DNA of 64,000 bases, from the NCBI RefSeq assembly GCF_019802255.1, contig NZ_JAHYSS010000005.1, positions 62,001 through 126,000 on the forward strand, written 5' to 3'. This stretch comes from Pedobacter polysacchareus. GTDB taxonomy: Bacteria; Bacteroidota; Bacteroidia; Sphingobacteriales; Sphingobacteriaceae. This document shows, in pieces, positions 26,970-36,500 of this stretch; within the stretch, counting starts at the first letter, position 1, and each line of letters starts with the position of its first letter. Below the pieces are notes generated by a model. The model was not told the origin of the DNA and ran no database searches. It saw nothing but the letters and a program-made list of their open reading frames with translations. The translations under genes were made by a program, and so were the position numbers.

Positions 26970-29174
26970 TTATGCTCCTAATTCTAATTGGTTTTTGATG
27001 AGGTTGTAGTAAAAGGATTTGTTGCTGACCAGATGATTGTGGTGGCCGATTTCTACAACGCGGCCATTGTTCAGAACGATAATCTGATCGGCATTTTTTA
27101 CGGTAGACAAACGGTGTGCGATAATCACTACAGTTTTTTTCTTGAAAAACTCTTTGAGATTGTCGTGAATAATTCTTTCATTTTCAGCATCCAGCGCGCT
27201 CGTAGCTTCGTCAAAGAAGATGTAATGCGGTTGTTTGTAAACTGCTCTTGCAATCAGGATTCGCTGTCTTTGACCGCCTGAAATTCCGCTGCCTGCTGCG
27301 CCTAATTTTGTCTTAAGCCCTAAAGGTAAAGCGGTGATGAAATCTTTGATGTTGGCTACACTGATGGCATGCTCCAGTCGCTGGTAATCGATCACTACAT
27401 CTCCGGTAGCAATATTCCGCTCTATGGTATCTGAAAAAATAAAACCATCCTGAAGCACAATTCCACAGTTTTGTCTCCAGCTTTTAGCCGAAATGTTAGA
27501 CAAACCATCATTATTGAGCAGGATCATCCCAGCAGTCGGATCATAGAATTTTAGTAGTAATTTCATTAAGGTGGTTTTACCACTGCCGCTTGTCCCTACA
27601 ATAGCTGTTGTTTTTCCATCTGGAAGGTATAAATTGATATCCATCAATACAAAAGGTGACCTTGGACCTTCGTATTGAAAGTTCAGATCTTTAATAAGCA
27701 GTCCGCTCCGTCCAGCGGAAACAGCAGGGGGATTAAAACTAAGCTGTCCCGTTAATTCTTCTTCTTTTTGATCCTGGATTTCACTCAGTCGGTCTAAACT
27801 TAATCCTGCATCCTGAAGGGAACGGAAAAAACCCAAGAGCTGATTGATTGGACCATTCATCTGACCAATGATATAAGAAATGGCCAGTACAGCACCCAGC
27901 GTAATATTGCCGGCAATGGCCTCTCTTGCCGCAAAATAAGTCACCAGGATATTCTTCAGCTGGTTTACAAAATCAAATCCTGTAATCTGAAGCTGATTGA
28001 TTTTTAGTGCTTTATAATTGATGTTGAATGCTTTTTTCTGGATGTTTTCCCATTCATTTCTTTTATAATCTTCAAAACTATTCATTTTTATTTCCTGCAT
28101 CCCGGAGATCATTTCAAAGATCGCTTCCTGATTTTCACTTTTATTTTGAAAACGGGAATAGTCGAGCAGCTTACGTTTGTTCATGAAAATTAAGGTCCAG
28201 CTAATTGCAATGGCCGTTAATACAGTATAGACTGCAACAATCTGGATGTTATAGCAGCCCAGTACAAAAAAGAAAACCAGCAGGTTGACAAAAGAAAATA
28301 CGGTAATCAAACTTTGAGAGGTCAGGAAGTTTTCAATCCGGTCATGGTCCATAATCCGCTGGTTAAAATCGCCCATCATCTTGGTGTCGAAAAACTTGAT
28401 GGGCAATTTCAGTAGTTTTCGTAGAAAATCAGAGATGATGGCAATATTAAGCCTGGTACCGATAAATAAGGTCATTGTATTTCTTGTAATTTCGACCATT
28501 ACGGAGCCGAGAAAAACAAAACACTGCGCCAGCAGTATCGTAAACACATGGTCTAAATTTTTAGGGGAAATTCCATAATCCACTAAGGCCTGGGTTAAAA
28601 AGGGGAAAGAAAGGGTGAAGAGGTTCCCGATTAACAGGCAGCCCAGCAGTTTCATTAAATCAATTTTATACGGACTGATAATTTTACTGAGGTAAGCTGT
28701 TTTACTTTGTTTAGTTTTAATGGGTTTTGCATTATAGAATTCGGCGGTTGGATTCAGCATTAATGCGATTCCTTTTCCATCCTCATTCAGCCAAGACCGA
28801 TTTAGGGTATCTTCCTGGATAGATAAAATACCTTTCGCAGGATCAGCGATTTTATAAGACCATTTTTCCTTTTTAAAAAAGGATAGCTGCTTTCTAGTCT
28901 TTTTCAATACTACAAAATGGTTCTGATTCCAATGCAGAATGCAGGGAAGAGGAACTTCATTCAAGTGTTGAAGCTCTATTTTTACACATGCGGTTTGTAG
29001 ACCAATCTTTTCGGCAGCTTCAGTAATTCCCAATAGGGATACGCCCTCTCTGCTGATAAAAGATTGATCTCTCAGGTACTGCATCTCATAGTCCTTGCCA
29101 TGTGCAGCGGCTACCATGGCCAGACAGGCAGGGCCGCAATCCATCTGGTCCTGTTGTGCGATAAAATCAGGCAT
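26970..29174 (-). CDS. C39-peptidase-domain ABC exporter (PCAT), cleaves and exports double-glycine peptides
   Basis: A 734-residue bacteriocin-type exporter. The N-terminal C39 cysteine peptidase (about residues 1-140) has the catalytic Cys in QDQMDCGPACLAM (Cys13), His in HWNQNHFVVL (around residue 87) and Asp in IADPAKG. It is followed by a membrane domain of about six helices (about 165-450) and an ATPase domain with Walker A GTSGSGKTTL (around 528), signature SGGQRQRI (around 628) and Walker B FFDEATSALD. C39 domains cut after GG in leader peptides, matching the LRGG in the precursor at 30566-30766. It overlaps the maturase gene by 8 bases. No HlyD-type adaptor is encoded nearby. Confidence 0.95.
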   Translation of the reverse strand: MPDFIAQQDQMDCGPACLAMVAAAHGKDYEMQYLRDQSFISREGVSLLGITEAAEKIGLQTACVKIELQHLNEVPLPCILHWNQNHFVVLKKTRKQLSFFKKEKWSYKIADPAKGILSIQEDTLNRSWLNEDGKGIALMLNPTAEFYNAKPIKTKQSKTAYLSKIISPYKIDLMKLLGCLLIGNLFTLSFPFLTQALVDYGISPKNLDHVFTILLAQCFVFLGSVMVEITRNTMTLFIGTRLNIAIISDFLRKLLKLPIKFFDTKMMGDFNQRIMDHDRIENFLTSQSLITVFSFVNLLVFFFVLGCYNIQIVAVYTVLTAIAISWTLIFMNKRKLLDYSRFQNKSENQEAIFEMISGMQEIKMNSFEDYKRNEWENIQKKAFNINYKALKINQLQITGFDFVNQLKNILVTYFAAREAIAGNITLGAVLAISYIIGQMNGPINQLLGFFRSLQDAGLSLDRLSEIQDQKEEELTGQLSFNPPAVSAGRSGLLIKDLNFQYEGPRSPFVLMDINLYLPDGKTTAIVGTSGSGKTTLMKLLLKFYDPTAGMILLNNDGLSNISAKSWRQNCGIVLQDGFIFSDTIERNIATGDVVIDYQRLEHAISVANIKDFITALPLGLKTKLGAAGSGISGGQRQRILIARAVYKQPHYIFFDEATSALDAENERIIHDNLKEFFKKKTVVIIAHRLSTVKNADQIIVLNNGRVVEIGHHNHLVSNKSFYYNLIKNQLELGA

Positions 29175-30465
29175 TCATCAAGTTGTTTGATAAGAACATA
29201 TTTAAAACAATGTCCTTCTTTTTGTTCTCGTCAAAATTATTTACACAATAGTCTTTACCGCGATATTCCAGTGCCTGCTGAGAACAGCCACCTCCGCAAA
29301 TCGGTAGAATACTGCAATCCAGACAAGGCTTGTTGTTCAGTTTTGCGCTCATGCGTTCTTCCATTTTGGGATTCCATGAAATTTCATTTTCTAAAAGCAC
29401 TCCTTCGCGGTTTTCTTTAGTGAAATCTCTAGCATTACACTTGTAAACGTCTCCATTATAGTTGATGACTGATTGGTTTCTCTTATCTGCATAACAGGAG
29501 TTTTTTACCCGGTTACCCTCAAAAGCGTCTGGTATGGAAAACCCGAAAATCGTTGCCTTTTCTTTAAAATCGATTACCTGATCGCCCAGATTTTCGTTGT
29601 TTTCCTGCCAGACTTTATTCATAGAGAGCGTGATATATTTTCTTTCTGTGGTGCTGAGATCGTTAAAACTATTTAGAATGTCTTCCAGTCCAATCAGGTT
29701 CTGTTCGGTATAATTTATCCGGAGGGTAATCCTGATGTGATTTCGAACGAGCAGTTTGATGTTCTCGACGATCACATCATAGGAACCCCTGGATTTAGAA
29801 ACAAATCTGGTCTGGTCATGCAGTTCTTTATTGCCGTCGAAAGAAATCTGTAGTCCGGTAACATTATATTTTAAGAAGTCTGCCACCATTTCCTCATTAA
29901 TCAGAAAGCCATTGGTGGTGAAACTGATGCCTAAAGCCAGTTTATGGTCATCAGCAGCCTTGTAAGTATACTGCATTAAAGGAAGTACTACATCCTGGTA
30001 ATAGAGCAAAGGCTCTCCACCGAAAAAAGACAAGACAAACTGCTTGATTCCTTTTTGATTAGACATGATATTGTCTATATAATTGGTGATCTTTTCCAGT
30101 GTTCCAGGAGAGGTTTTTGAGCCTTTAATGTGCGTTTCATAGCAGTACCAGCATTTAAAATTACAATTCATCGTGGGGTTCACCATTAGGTGATACGTTT
30201 CCTGCTGATTGTCTATTTTGTCCATCAGTACCCTGACACTTTGGATTTCGTCAGTTTCTTTTGGAACAATAAATCCGTTTATTAATAAGGATTTGTAAAG
30301 TTCTTCGTGTATTTCTTCTATGCTGTTTACACTATCTTCATTTTTTGCTGCAGTAATTAGGTCCATTAATAATGGGTCAAGCAGCAAGAACTTTTCAGTT
30401 AAAGAGTTGTGGTAAATGAATTTTCCATTGTAATGAATTGAGGTATTGAATTTACTTATTTTCAT
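29167..30465 (-). CDS. Radical SAM/SPASM peptide maturase
   Basis: A 432-residue enzyme that should modify the adjacent precursor using S-adenosylmethionine. The radical SAM motif CNFKCWYC (CxxxCxxC) lies around residue 100. The C-terminal SPASM region has the Cys set for auxiliary Fe-S clusters (NSCYADKRN, VYKCNARDF, CLDCSILPICGGGCSQQ, YCVNNF). The first 90 residues form a small domain in the position where such maturases carry a leader-binding RRE; that fold assignment is inference. The ATG at 30465 is preferred to the TTG at 30483. The gene sits 99 bases after the precursor behind a hairpin and overlaps the exporter. The modification chemistry (thioether, C-C or other) cannot be read from sequence. 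Confidence 0.92.
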   Translation of the reverse strand: MKISKFNTSIHYNGKFIYHNSLTEKFLLLDPLLMDLITAAKNEDSVNSIEEIHEELYKSLLINGFIVPKETDEIQSVRVLMDKIDNQQETYHLMVNPTMNCNFKCWYCYETHIKGSKTSPGTLEKITNYIDNIMSNQKGIKQFVLSFFGGEPLLYYQDVVLPLMQYTYKAADDHKLALGISFTTNGFLINEEMVADFLKYNVTGLQISFDGNKELHDQTRFVSKSRGSYDVIVENIKLLVRNHIRITLRINYTEQNLIGLEDILNSFNDLSTTERKYITLSMNKVWQENNENLGDQVIDFKEKATIFGFSIPDAFEGNRVKNSCYADKRNQSVINYNGDVYKCNARDFTKENREGVLLENEISWNPKMEERMSAKLNNKPCLDCSILPICGGGCSQQALEYRGKDYCVNNFDENKKKDIVLNMFLSNNLMNA

Positions 30466-30516
30466 TTGGATAGGATTTAGCAAAAGAGCAGTGAATTGAT
30501 TTGGTATTGGGAAGAG

Positions 30517-30550
30517 ATTACAGGGCTATTCATAGAATGGGCCCTGTAAT
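30517..30550 (-). terminator. Hairpin between precursor and maturase genes (probable attenuator)
   Basis: ATTACAGGGC and GCCCTGTAAT form a perfect 10-bp stem around a 14-base loop, which itself contains a small ATTC/GAAT stem. It lies just after the precursor stop. There is no long T-run, so read-through into the maturase is expected. Such a hairpin would give more precursor than enzyme mRNA. Confidence 0.55.
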
Positions 30551-30565
30551 TAAGTAAGGGATGGT

Positions 30566-30766
30566 TTAGACAGTTGTAGATGTAGCCTCGCAGGTACAGC
30601 TGCAGCTGCAATTTCCACTCACGGTTACCGTGTTAGTCACTGTGCCATCGGATAATAACTGTGGGGATGCAAATGCAGCAAAACCACCTCTTAATTTTCC
30701 TAACTGACCATCTTCCATTACGGCCATTTTCTTTACTAATTCCTCAAAGGATTTTTTCTGTCCCAT
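30566..30766 (-). CDS. RiPP precursor peptide with double-glycine leader and CxCxCxC tail
   Basis: A 66-residue peptide. Residues 1-28 form a charged amphipathic leader (KKSFEELVKKMAVMEDGQLG) ending in LRGG at 25-28, the cut site for a C39 peptidase. The remaining 38 residues are a Ser/Thr/Ala-rich core with no Lys or Arg. It includes SDGTVTNTVTVSGN and four Cys at alternate positions, 53, 55, 57 and 59 (NCSCSCTCEATSTTV). It is the first gene of the minus-strand unit precursor-maturase-exporter-54-residue protein. The GG-leader layout resembles known Bacteroidota natural-product precursors; I cannot place the CxCxCxC core in a characterised class. Confidence 0.88.
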   Translation of the reverse strand: MGQKKSFEELVKKMAVMEDGQLGKLRGGFAAFASPQLLSDGTVTNTVTVSGNCSCSCTCEATSTTV

Positions 30767-30880
30767 GTTTGTAGAAATAAAATTGATACCTACTCTTTAA
30801 AGGATTTTCGGCGTACTCCTATATGATCTTTTTTTTTCTGATCTATTAAATTAGGGCCTTCGATTAAGATTGTATTTTAT

Positions 30881-30900
30881 TGATATTTAATTAAATATCA
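30881..30900. promoter_or_regulatory. Perfect 20-bp palindrome upstream of the peptide precursor
   Basis: TGATATTTAATTAAATATCA reads the same on both strands. It lies 114 bases upstream of the precursor start and 21 bases from the GTTAAT array, on the precursor side. It fits an operator for a homodimeric repressor, but being AT-only in its centre it could also be a chance or promoter-related element. Confidence 0.5.
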
Positions 30901-30921
30901 TTATTCGTTAAGCTGGAATAG

Positions 30922-30960
30922 GTTAATGAGTGGTTAATGGAGGGTTAATAAAGCGTTAAT
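30922..30960. promoter_or_regulatory. Tandem GTTAAT array, four copies with 11-bp period
   Basis: GTTAAT occurs at 30922, 30933, 30944 and 30955, each exactly 11 bp apart, 156-194 bases upstream of the precursor. It has the same hexamer, period and orientation as the array at 24654-24681. With respect to the minus-strand genes it controls, both arrays read as tandem ATTAAC, consistent with one OmpR-family regulator acting on both. Confidence 0.75.
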
Positions 30961-31121
30961 GATTGAGCTGGAAAAAATTAAACGTATGGCTGATAGAGCC
31001 CTGGGGAAGAGGGCTTTGTGTGGTGTAGAATTGTAAAATTATTGACTTGAGGAGCCGGATGTACCCTTGGTAGCAGATACTGAAGTGGGGGATGCTTCAG
31101 CTGTTTAGGGTAATTATAAAA

Positions 31122-31148
31122 AAAGGAATAAGCTGAGCTTATTCCTTT
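31122..31148 (-). terminator. Terminator overlapping the kinase stop codon
   Basis: AAAGGAATAAG and CTTATTCCTTT form a perfect 11-bp stem with a 5-base loop; on the minus strand the stem is followed by a run of T. The stem includes the last codons and stop of the Ser/Thr kinase gene, and ends the signalling/cell-wall operon. Confidence 0.85.
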
Positions 31149-32701
31149 ACTTCTTTAAGGTCGTTTTTATTCAGCCAGCCTTTGGTGACTTGTCCGTCTT
31201 TATTGGTATGTGTCACATAAATAAAGCCTTTGTCTTCTTCAATTACGTTAAACTTGGCATTGTTCCATAAACCCAGGACACCATTTTTTTGTGCATTTGC
31301 ATTTGCAGATTCATAAAAATAAATAGTTCCTTTAGGCAGCTGGTACTTCTTACCCTCGCTAACAATGGTAAGTGCGTTTTCTTTTGCCTTCGCTTCAGCT
31401 TCTGCGCGTTTTGCAGCGGCAGTCATCTGTGCTTCATATTCTTTCTTCAGACTATCAATTTCGGCCTGCTGTGCTGCAGTATCAATGGCTACAGGATGTA
31501 CTTGTGCCGTTGTATCAGGGACATATTCTGGTTCGTTTCTAGTGGTGTCAGCTGCCGCTATATGAGTGGTATCCAATACCGCTTTTTGCTTAGCTGAATC
31601 ATCACCCTTCATGAAAAGGCCATAGACGGAAAGCATGCTTAACATCACGATACAAAGGATCATCAGGGTAAAAACCGATTTGGACAATAGCATCTGGTCT
31701 TTTGCCGGTTCCACCTTGACTTCTTCTTTCTGATAGAAAGGTGCGGGCTTTGCTGCCGGAACAGCAGCAGGTGCTACTGCTGTTGTTGTTACTGCATCGC
31801 CGCCTCTGTGTATAATGGCGTCCTGTAAGACTGCACCATTGGCATATCGGTTCTCAGGGCGTTTTTCTAAACAGTTTTTGATGATGAGTAATAACCATTT
31901 CGGGACATTTGCCTCCTTTTTTCGTTTCTCCTCATCCCAGCTTTCCGGCAATCTATTGATACGTAAAGTGACCGGGTCTGGAACTTCAGCTTCCATGTGT
32001 GAAATCATCACCTGATTACGCGAACTTTCGTTCTTATTGATCAGTGGGAAAGGTACCGTTCCTGCAAGTAGCTCGTATAAGATGATGCCATAGCTATAGA
32101 TATCTGTTTGAAAAAACATCTCGCCGTCATGCTGCTCAGGAGCCATAAACTCAACTGCACCGGCATGGCGCAGACTGGTACGGCGCTGCTCATCAGACAT
32201 GATCGCCAGACCAAAATCCAGCAACACATAATTACCGGTTTCCGTATTGAATTTTACGTTGTTACTTTTTATATCACCATGCTTAATGCCTACCCGGTGA
32301 CAATGCGCAAGTGCATTGGCCAGCTGTTCGGCCAGTTTAATGACTTCCTGTATCGTAAATATTGGGGGATGAGGGGGCATTAACAACTTCTCCAGATCAG
32401 GTCCTTCAATATACTCCATCTCAATAAAAGGGAAAGAACCACTTTCGGTAAGTCCGGATCCAAGTATTTTTACCACATTAGGATTGGGTACTTCATTTAC
32501 CTTTTTAAGTTTTTCTACCTCATTTTTAAACCTGATGAAGTTCTTATCATCCTCACTTTCTGTATGGATGGGGGTAGGCATGATCTTCACTGCGGTGATG
32601 ATGGTGCCAATCCGTTTACCCTTATATACAGAACCCTGGCCGCCGGTACTTAGGGCACCCAGATTTTCTAATCCCTCTGTTATCGTAAAAACTTTACTCA
32701 T
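31139..32701 (-). CDS. Hanks-type Ser/Thr protein kinase with membrane helix and SH3-like C-terminus
   Basis: A 520-residue membrane kinase. The kinase domain (about residues 8-300) has the Gly-rich loop LSTGGQGSVYKG, Lys39 (AVKI), catalytic loop HGDIKSNN (Asp143) and DFG at 162-164. The residue before the catalytic Asp is Gly, not Arg, so it is a non-RD kinase. One membrane helix follows (about 341-362, MILCIVMLSMLSVYGLFM), then an Ala/Lys/Glu-rich coiled region and a C-terminal SH3-like beta domain (about 445-520). Actinobacterial and firmicute homologues with wall roles carry PASTA domains here instead. Its start overlaps the FHA gene stop (TAATG). It is the last gene of the cluster. Confidence 0.93.
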   Translation of the reverse strand: MSKVFTITEGLENLGALSTGGQGSVYKGKRIGTIITAVKIMPTPIHTESEDDKNFIRFKNEVEKLKKVNEVPNPNVVKILGSGLTESGSFPFIEMEYIEGPDLEKLLMPPHPPIFTIQEVIKLAEQLANALAHCHRVGIKHGDIKSNNVKFNTETGNYVLLDFGLAIMSDEQRRTSLRHAGAVEFMAPEQHDGEMFFQTDIYSYGIILYELLAGTVPFPLINKNESSRNQVMISHMEAEVPDPVTLRINRLPESWDEEKRKKEANVPKWLLLIIKNCLEKRPENRYANGAVLQDAIIHRGGDAVTTTAVAPAAVPAAKPAPFYQKEEVKVEPAKDQMLLSKSVFTLMILCIVMLSMLSVYGLFMKGDDSAKQKAVLDTTHIAAADTTRNEPEYVPDTTAQVHPVAIDTAAQQAEIDSLKKEYEAQMTAAAKRAEAEAKAKENALTIVSEGKKYQLPKGTIYFYESANANAQKNGVLGLWNNAKFNVIEEDKGFIYVTHTNKDGQVTKGWLNKNDLKEVKE

Positions 32702-33504
32702 TATACAATATTAATAATTCCTGAATTAATATAACTAAATTCTAAAACTGCAAGTTCACCTAAAATGATCTGATCGCCCTCCTGTAAGGTATGGCCGATC
32801 TCGGCAACATTCAGTTTTACCGGAGTATGGTCGCCAATTGATCTCATTCTTACCTTATTGCGCGGTGGAATGCCACCTTCATCTGCAAACAATAGAAAGG
32901 ATCCGGTATTGCTGTCCCATTCTATGTGCGCATGCTGTCTGCTGATAAATTTATTGGCCTCTTCTGTACTGTCATCATAAAAAGCAATGTGGTTGATTCT
33001 GAAAAAACCATCACTCACTTGAACCTTGGCTGCTCTTCCAATATTGATCTTTCCATCGGCAGCAGTAATCTTATATTCCATCTGCTCTGAAGCTCCGTTC
33101 AAAGTACGGATATAAGCCGTGCTGGATTTTGTCACCACTACATGTTCCGGTGTCCTGATGTAAAGCGCGGCATTGATATTGGACAGTTTGATGGCATCTG
33201 GAGGCAATTCCTCTACAAAATTAACTTGTAAAGTCCAGTCGCCGGGCAAATCTATTGCAAAATCATCAACTATGCGCTGGATTTCATTTTTAAACCGCTG
33301 TTCATCCTCCACAAAAACCGCGGATTCGTACATAAACCGTTCTGCAGGCAAACAGGCTAAGAGCAATGCGAGGCCTTTAATGTGCTTGCCTTCCCCACCT
33401 TCAAGTTTCTGAAGTTCCTGCTTGATCGCAGTGAGCAATGCCTCTCTAATGGCTTTTACATCCTGCAGGGGTTCGGGTGTGCGCTTACTAAATAGATTAA
33501 ACAT
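32701..33504 (-). CDS. FHA-domain protein
   Basis: A 267-residue cytoplasmic protein. The C-terminal half is an FHA phosphothreonine-binding domain (about 150-265), with the GR of NIGRAAKV and the SRQH of FISRQHAHIEW as phosphopeptide-contact residues. The N-terminal 130 residues form an alpha/beta domain in the position of the FhaA N-terminal domain of actinobacteria, though I cannot confirm homology. It should bind a protein phosphorylated by the kinase gene it overlaps by one base. It starts 11 bases after the RodA-PBP fusion. Confidence 0.88.
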   Translation of the reverse strand: MFNLFSKRTPEPLQDVKAIREALLTAIKQELQKLEGGEGKHIKGLALLLACLPAERFMYESAVFVEDEQRFKNEIQRIVDDFAIDLPGDWTLQVNFVEELPPDAIKLSNINAALYIRTPEHVVVTKSSTAYIRTLNGASEQMEYKITAADGKINIGRAAKVQVSDGFFRINHIAFYDDSTEEANKFISRQHAHIEWDSNTGSFLLFADEGGIPPRNKVRMRSIGDHTPVKLNVAEIGHTLQEGDQIILGELAVLEFSYINSGIINIV

Positions 33505-33515
33505 ACAATCTCTTT

Positions 33516-36500
33516 TTAAGTTTTACTCTGTTCTTTATTTACGTATCCTAATTTTAACAAGGCTGGAATTACATGCTGACCAGCCAGTCTAACGGCTTTG
33601 CTGGAGCCGCGGGTAGATTCAATTCTGATACAGACTACAATGTGCCCTTTGCCATTAGCTTTAGGTGCATAAAAGGTATACCAGCCATCATTTATCTTTT
33701 CATTTTTCCAGATCCGCTCTGGAGTACCTGTTTTACCGGCTACTTTTAAACCAAGTATAGCGGTTTTATTGGCACTTTGTTTCAGCATATATCCACCAAT
33801 GGTATTTGCATATTGCGGGTTATTGCTCAGCTGAGTGGCGGGATTCACTGCCGTTGCGGAATCACTGATCTTTAATACATATCGGTTGGCCACCAGGTTG
33901 CCGTTATTGGCTACGCCTGAAATCAATCTGGCTACAGCAGCGGGCGTTGCGATGAGTTCACCTTGTCCCCATGCCATTCCTGAGATACCCTTTGCCCTGG
34001 TCCGGCGAATGCGTGTCGGGTCATATTTAGGCTTGGTATTGAATTCTGTTTTAGCCCAGAAAGCCATCCATTTGGCTTCCTGTTTCAGGTTTGCGGTATC
34101 TCTGCCATAATAATAACCGCCTACACCATGTAAAAACATTCCGGTTTTTAAATATAGGCTGGCCATTTCATCCTGGAGGTGTTCCTCATTGGCAATTTTT
34201 ATGAAGTAAACGTTATTCGATTTTACAACGGCCTTTTCCATATCAATACGGCCGGTTTCATCGGGCTCAATGCCTTTGGTTCGAATCCGCTCTGCCATCG
34301 TCACATTGTAGGTTTTATTCGCTGCTTCAGGGCCCAGCTTATTAAAAGCAGCCATCGCAGTCAGCACTTTTGCGGTTGATCCCGGTGGGGTGGCAGTAGT
34401 AAAGCCCAGATCTGAAGTGGTATACCATCCGGCCATTTTATTCTGTTCGGTGGTACTCGTATTGAGTAGATCCCAGTTTTTAATAGGAGGAAGAGGGTAT
34501 ACTGCGGAACTGAGCACATCGCCAGTCGCATCTTCCATAATCACTACGGATACCCTGCTGTTTCTGATGGCGGTATCCTGTGCCATCGTATTTTGGATGG
34601 TCGTTTGCAAAGCGGCATCTATGGTCAGTTTCACATTGCGATTCCGCTTTTTAAAGGCTTCCACTTCGACGCTGTTGATCCCTGAAAGTAATAGGGGAGC
34701 CAATGCGGCATAATCCCTTTTGCTGAGGGTCATTTCTTTTACTCCTCTTGGCAGGAACCGATTTTCGCGGTATTTGTGTGCCTGGGTATTAAAGGAGATC
34801 GTTGGTGTTTTAAATCCTCTGAGTTCTGCGCCATGTTCATATTCGGCAAAATATCCATTGGTACTGCCGTTAAAAACATTGGTATTCTGATCTCCAACCC
34901 AGAAAAATAACTGTTCCTCAAAAGGATAATACCTGTCTACACGCTTATGTTCTGCAGAATCAAGGTTATAAGCAATCCCAGCGTTACTGAGTTCCTGCTG
35001 TTGCTTTTTGATGTGTTCAGGGTTGCCGGTAGCTAATATCAATCCGTTTCTATCGTATAAATCACCTGCGGCCAGTTTGTTCATTAAGATGGCAATTCTG
35101 GGATTATAACTGAACATCCTTGCGCCACTTCTGTCTGCTACCATGGCAGGCTTCACTACCCATTTTTTATTGTGGGTAATGTATCCGGTTACGGTGAATG
35201 AAAGCAATATGATTGCTATACTTGCTGCAAGCAGGGCAGGAACGAGGTTTTTATCTTGTTGTTTGGTGATGTAGGTCATTTGTACATCGGTGCCTTTTAC
35301 CAGGGATACTGCCAGTAAAAACCCTGCAGCCAGCATATTGGCCACCAAAGAAGAACCACCGTAACTGATGAAAGGAAGCGCTACACCTGATAAGGGCAGC
35401 GCGCCTGTAGAGCCACCTGCGATGAGTAAAAACTGAATAAATAAACTGATGCCTATTCCTGCAGATAGATAGAAGAGAAAAGGCATGCCGGTTTGCCGCC
35501 CGATCAGGATCGCCCGGTGTAGGAAAATGAGGAATACAATAAATATTCCTATAATGCCGGCCAGGCCAAACTCTTCTCCGATTGCGGGTAAGATCATGTC
35601 TGTATGTGCTTCAGGAATTGTTTTCGCAAAACCTTGTCCGATTCCCTGGCCACTGATGCCGCCACTGGAAATTGCCCAGATGCCGTTGGCTACCTGATCA
35701 CCGCCGTATACTTCATTGTTCCATGGGTCCTGCCAGATCGATTTACGTTCACTCAGCCTGTTTACGGGGCCTGGAATCAGTTTATCCAGATAGGGAACCT
35801 GATCGATCAGTAAGAATGCGGCCATGACGACTACAATCATTACCGCCGATTCACTGGTCTTTTTATTGATCACCATAATCAGCGACACCAATGCTGCGGT
35901 CACTAGGGTAGCGATCCATACATTCAGCAGCCACGCGCTAATCACATAGATAATAATTGCGGTCAGCATCATCATAAAATCGCCTCTAGAAAAAGAGAAG
36001 AGGATGATAAAAGTGAAACAAACCACCATTGCAGGGCCAAGATCGCCCAGCAGTAAGTATAATAATATGGCGCCGAGAATGGCAATTAAAGCAAAAGAGA
36101 AGAAGAACCAGCGTTTTTTCCAACTGCTGTATTCGGTAATGAAACGTTCATTTGAAGCAAAAAATCCAGCAAGAAAGAGGATGATGGCATATTTCACAAT
36201 TTCACTGGGCTGTACGCCAAATAGGTTCACTTTTACACCACTGCCTTCCGGACCGGTACCAAACACGATGGTAAAGGCCAATAAGCAAAGTGCCAGGATG
36301 GCCCATTGCCAGCCTTTAGCCTTACTGAAGGCATTTTTGACCAGGAACATTCGGTACAAACGGGAGTCGACATTGAATTTGCGCAGGTTTAGGGAGAGGA
36401 TAATTCCGATGCTCAATACCCCTAAACCATAAAAAATAAGGCTGTCACGGGCTAAGAATCGATCCCTTAATGGATCTTGTAAGCTCAATAAAGTCAGAAA

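Larger units (their letters stand above)
30767..31138. promoter_or_regulatory. Regulatory region upstream of the peptide precursor
   Basis: A 372-bp gene-free stretch. It holds a perfect 20-bp palindrome (30881-30900), the tandem GTTAAT array (30922-30960), a weak hairpin near 30996-31016 and the terminator of the kinase gene (31122-31148). I see no coding frame. The precursor promoter must lie between the array and 30766, but I could not identify a clear Bacteroidota -33/-7 pair. Confidence 0.6.
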
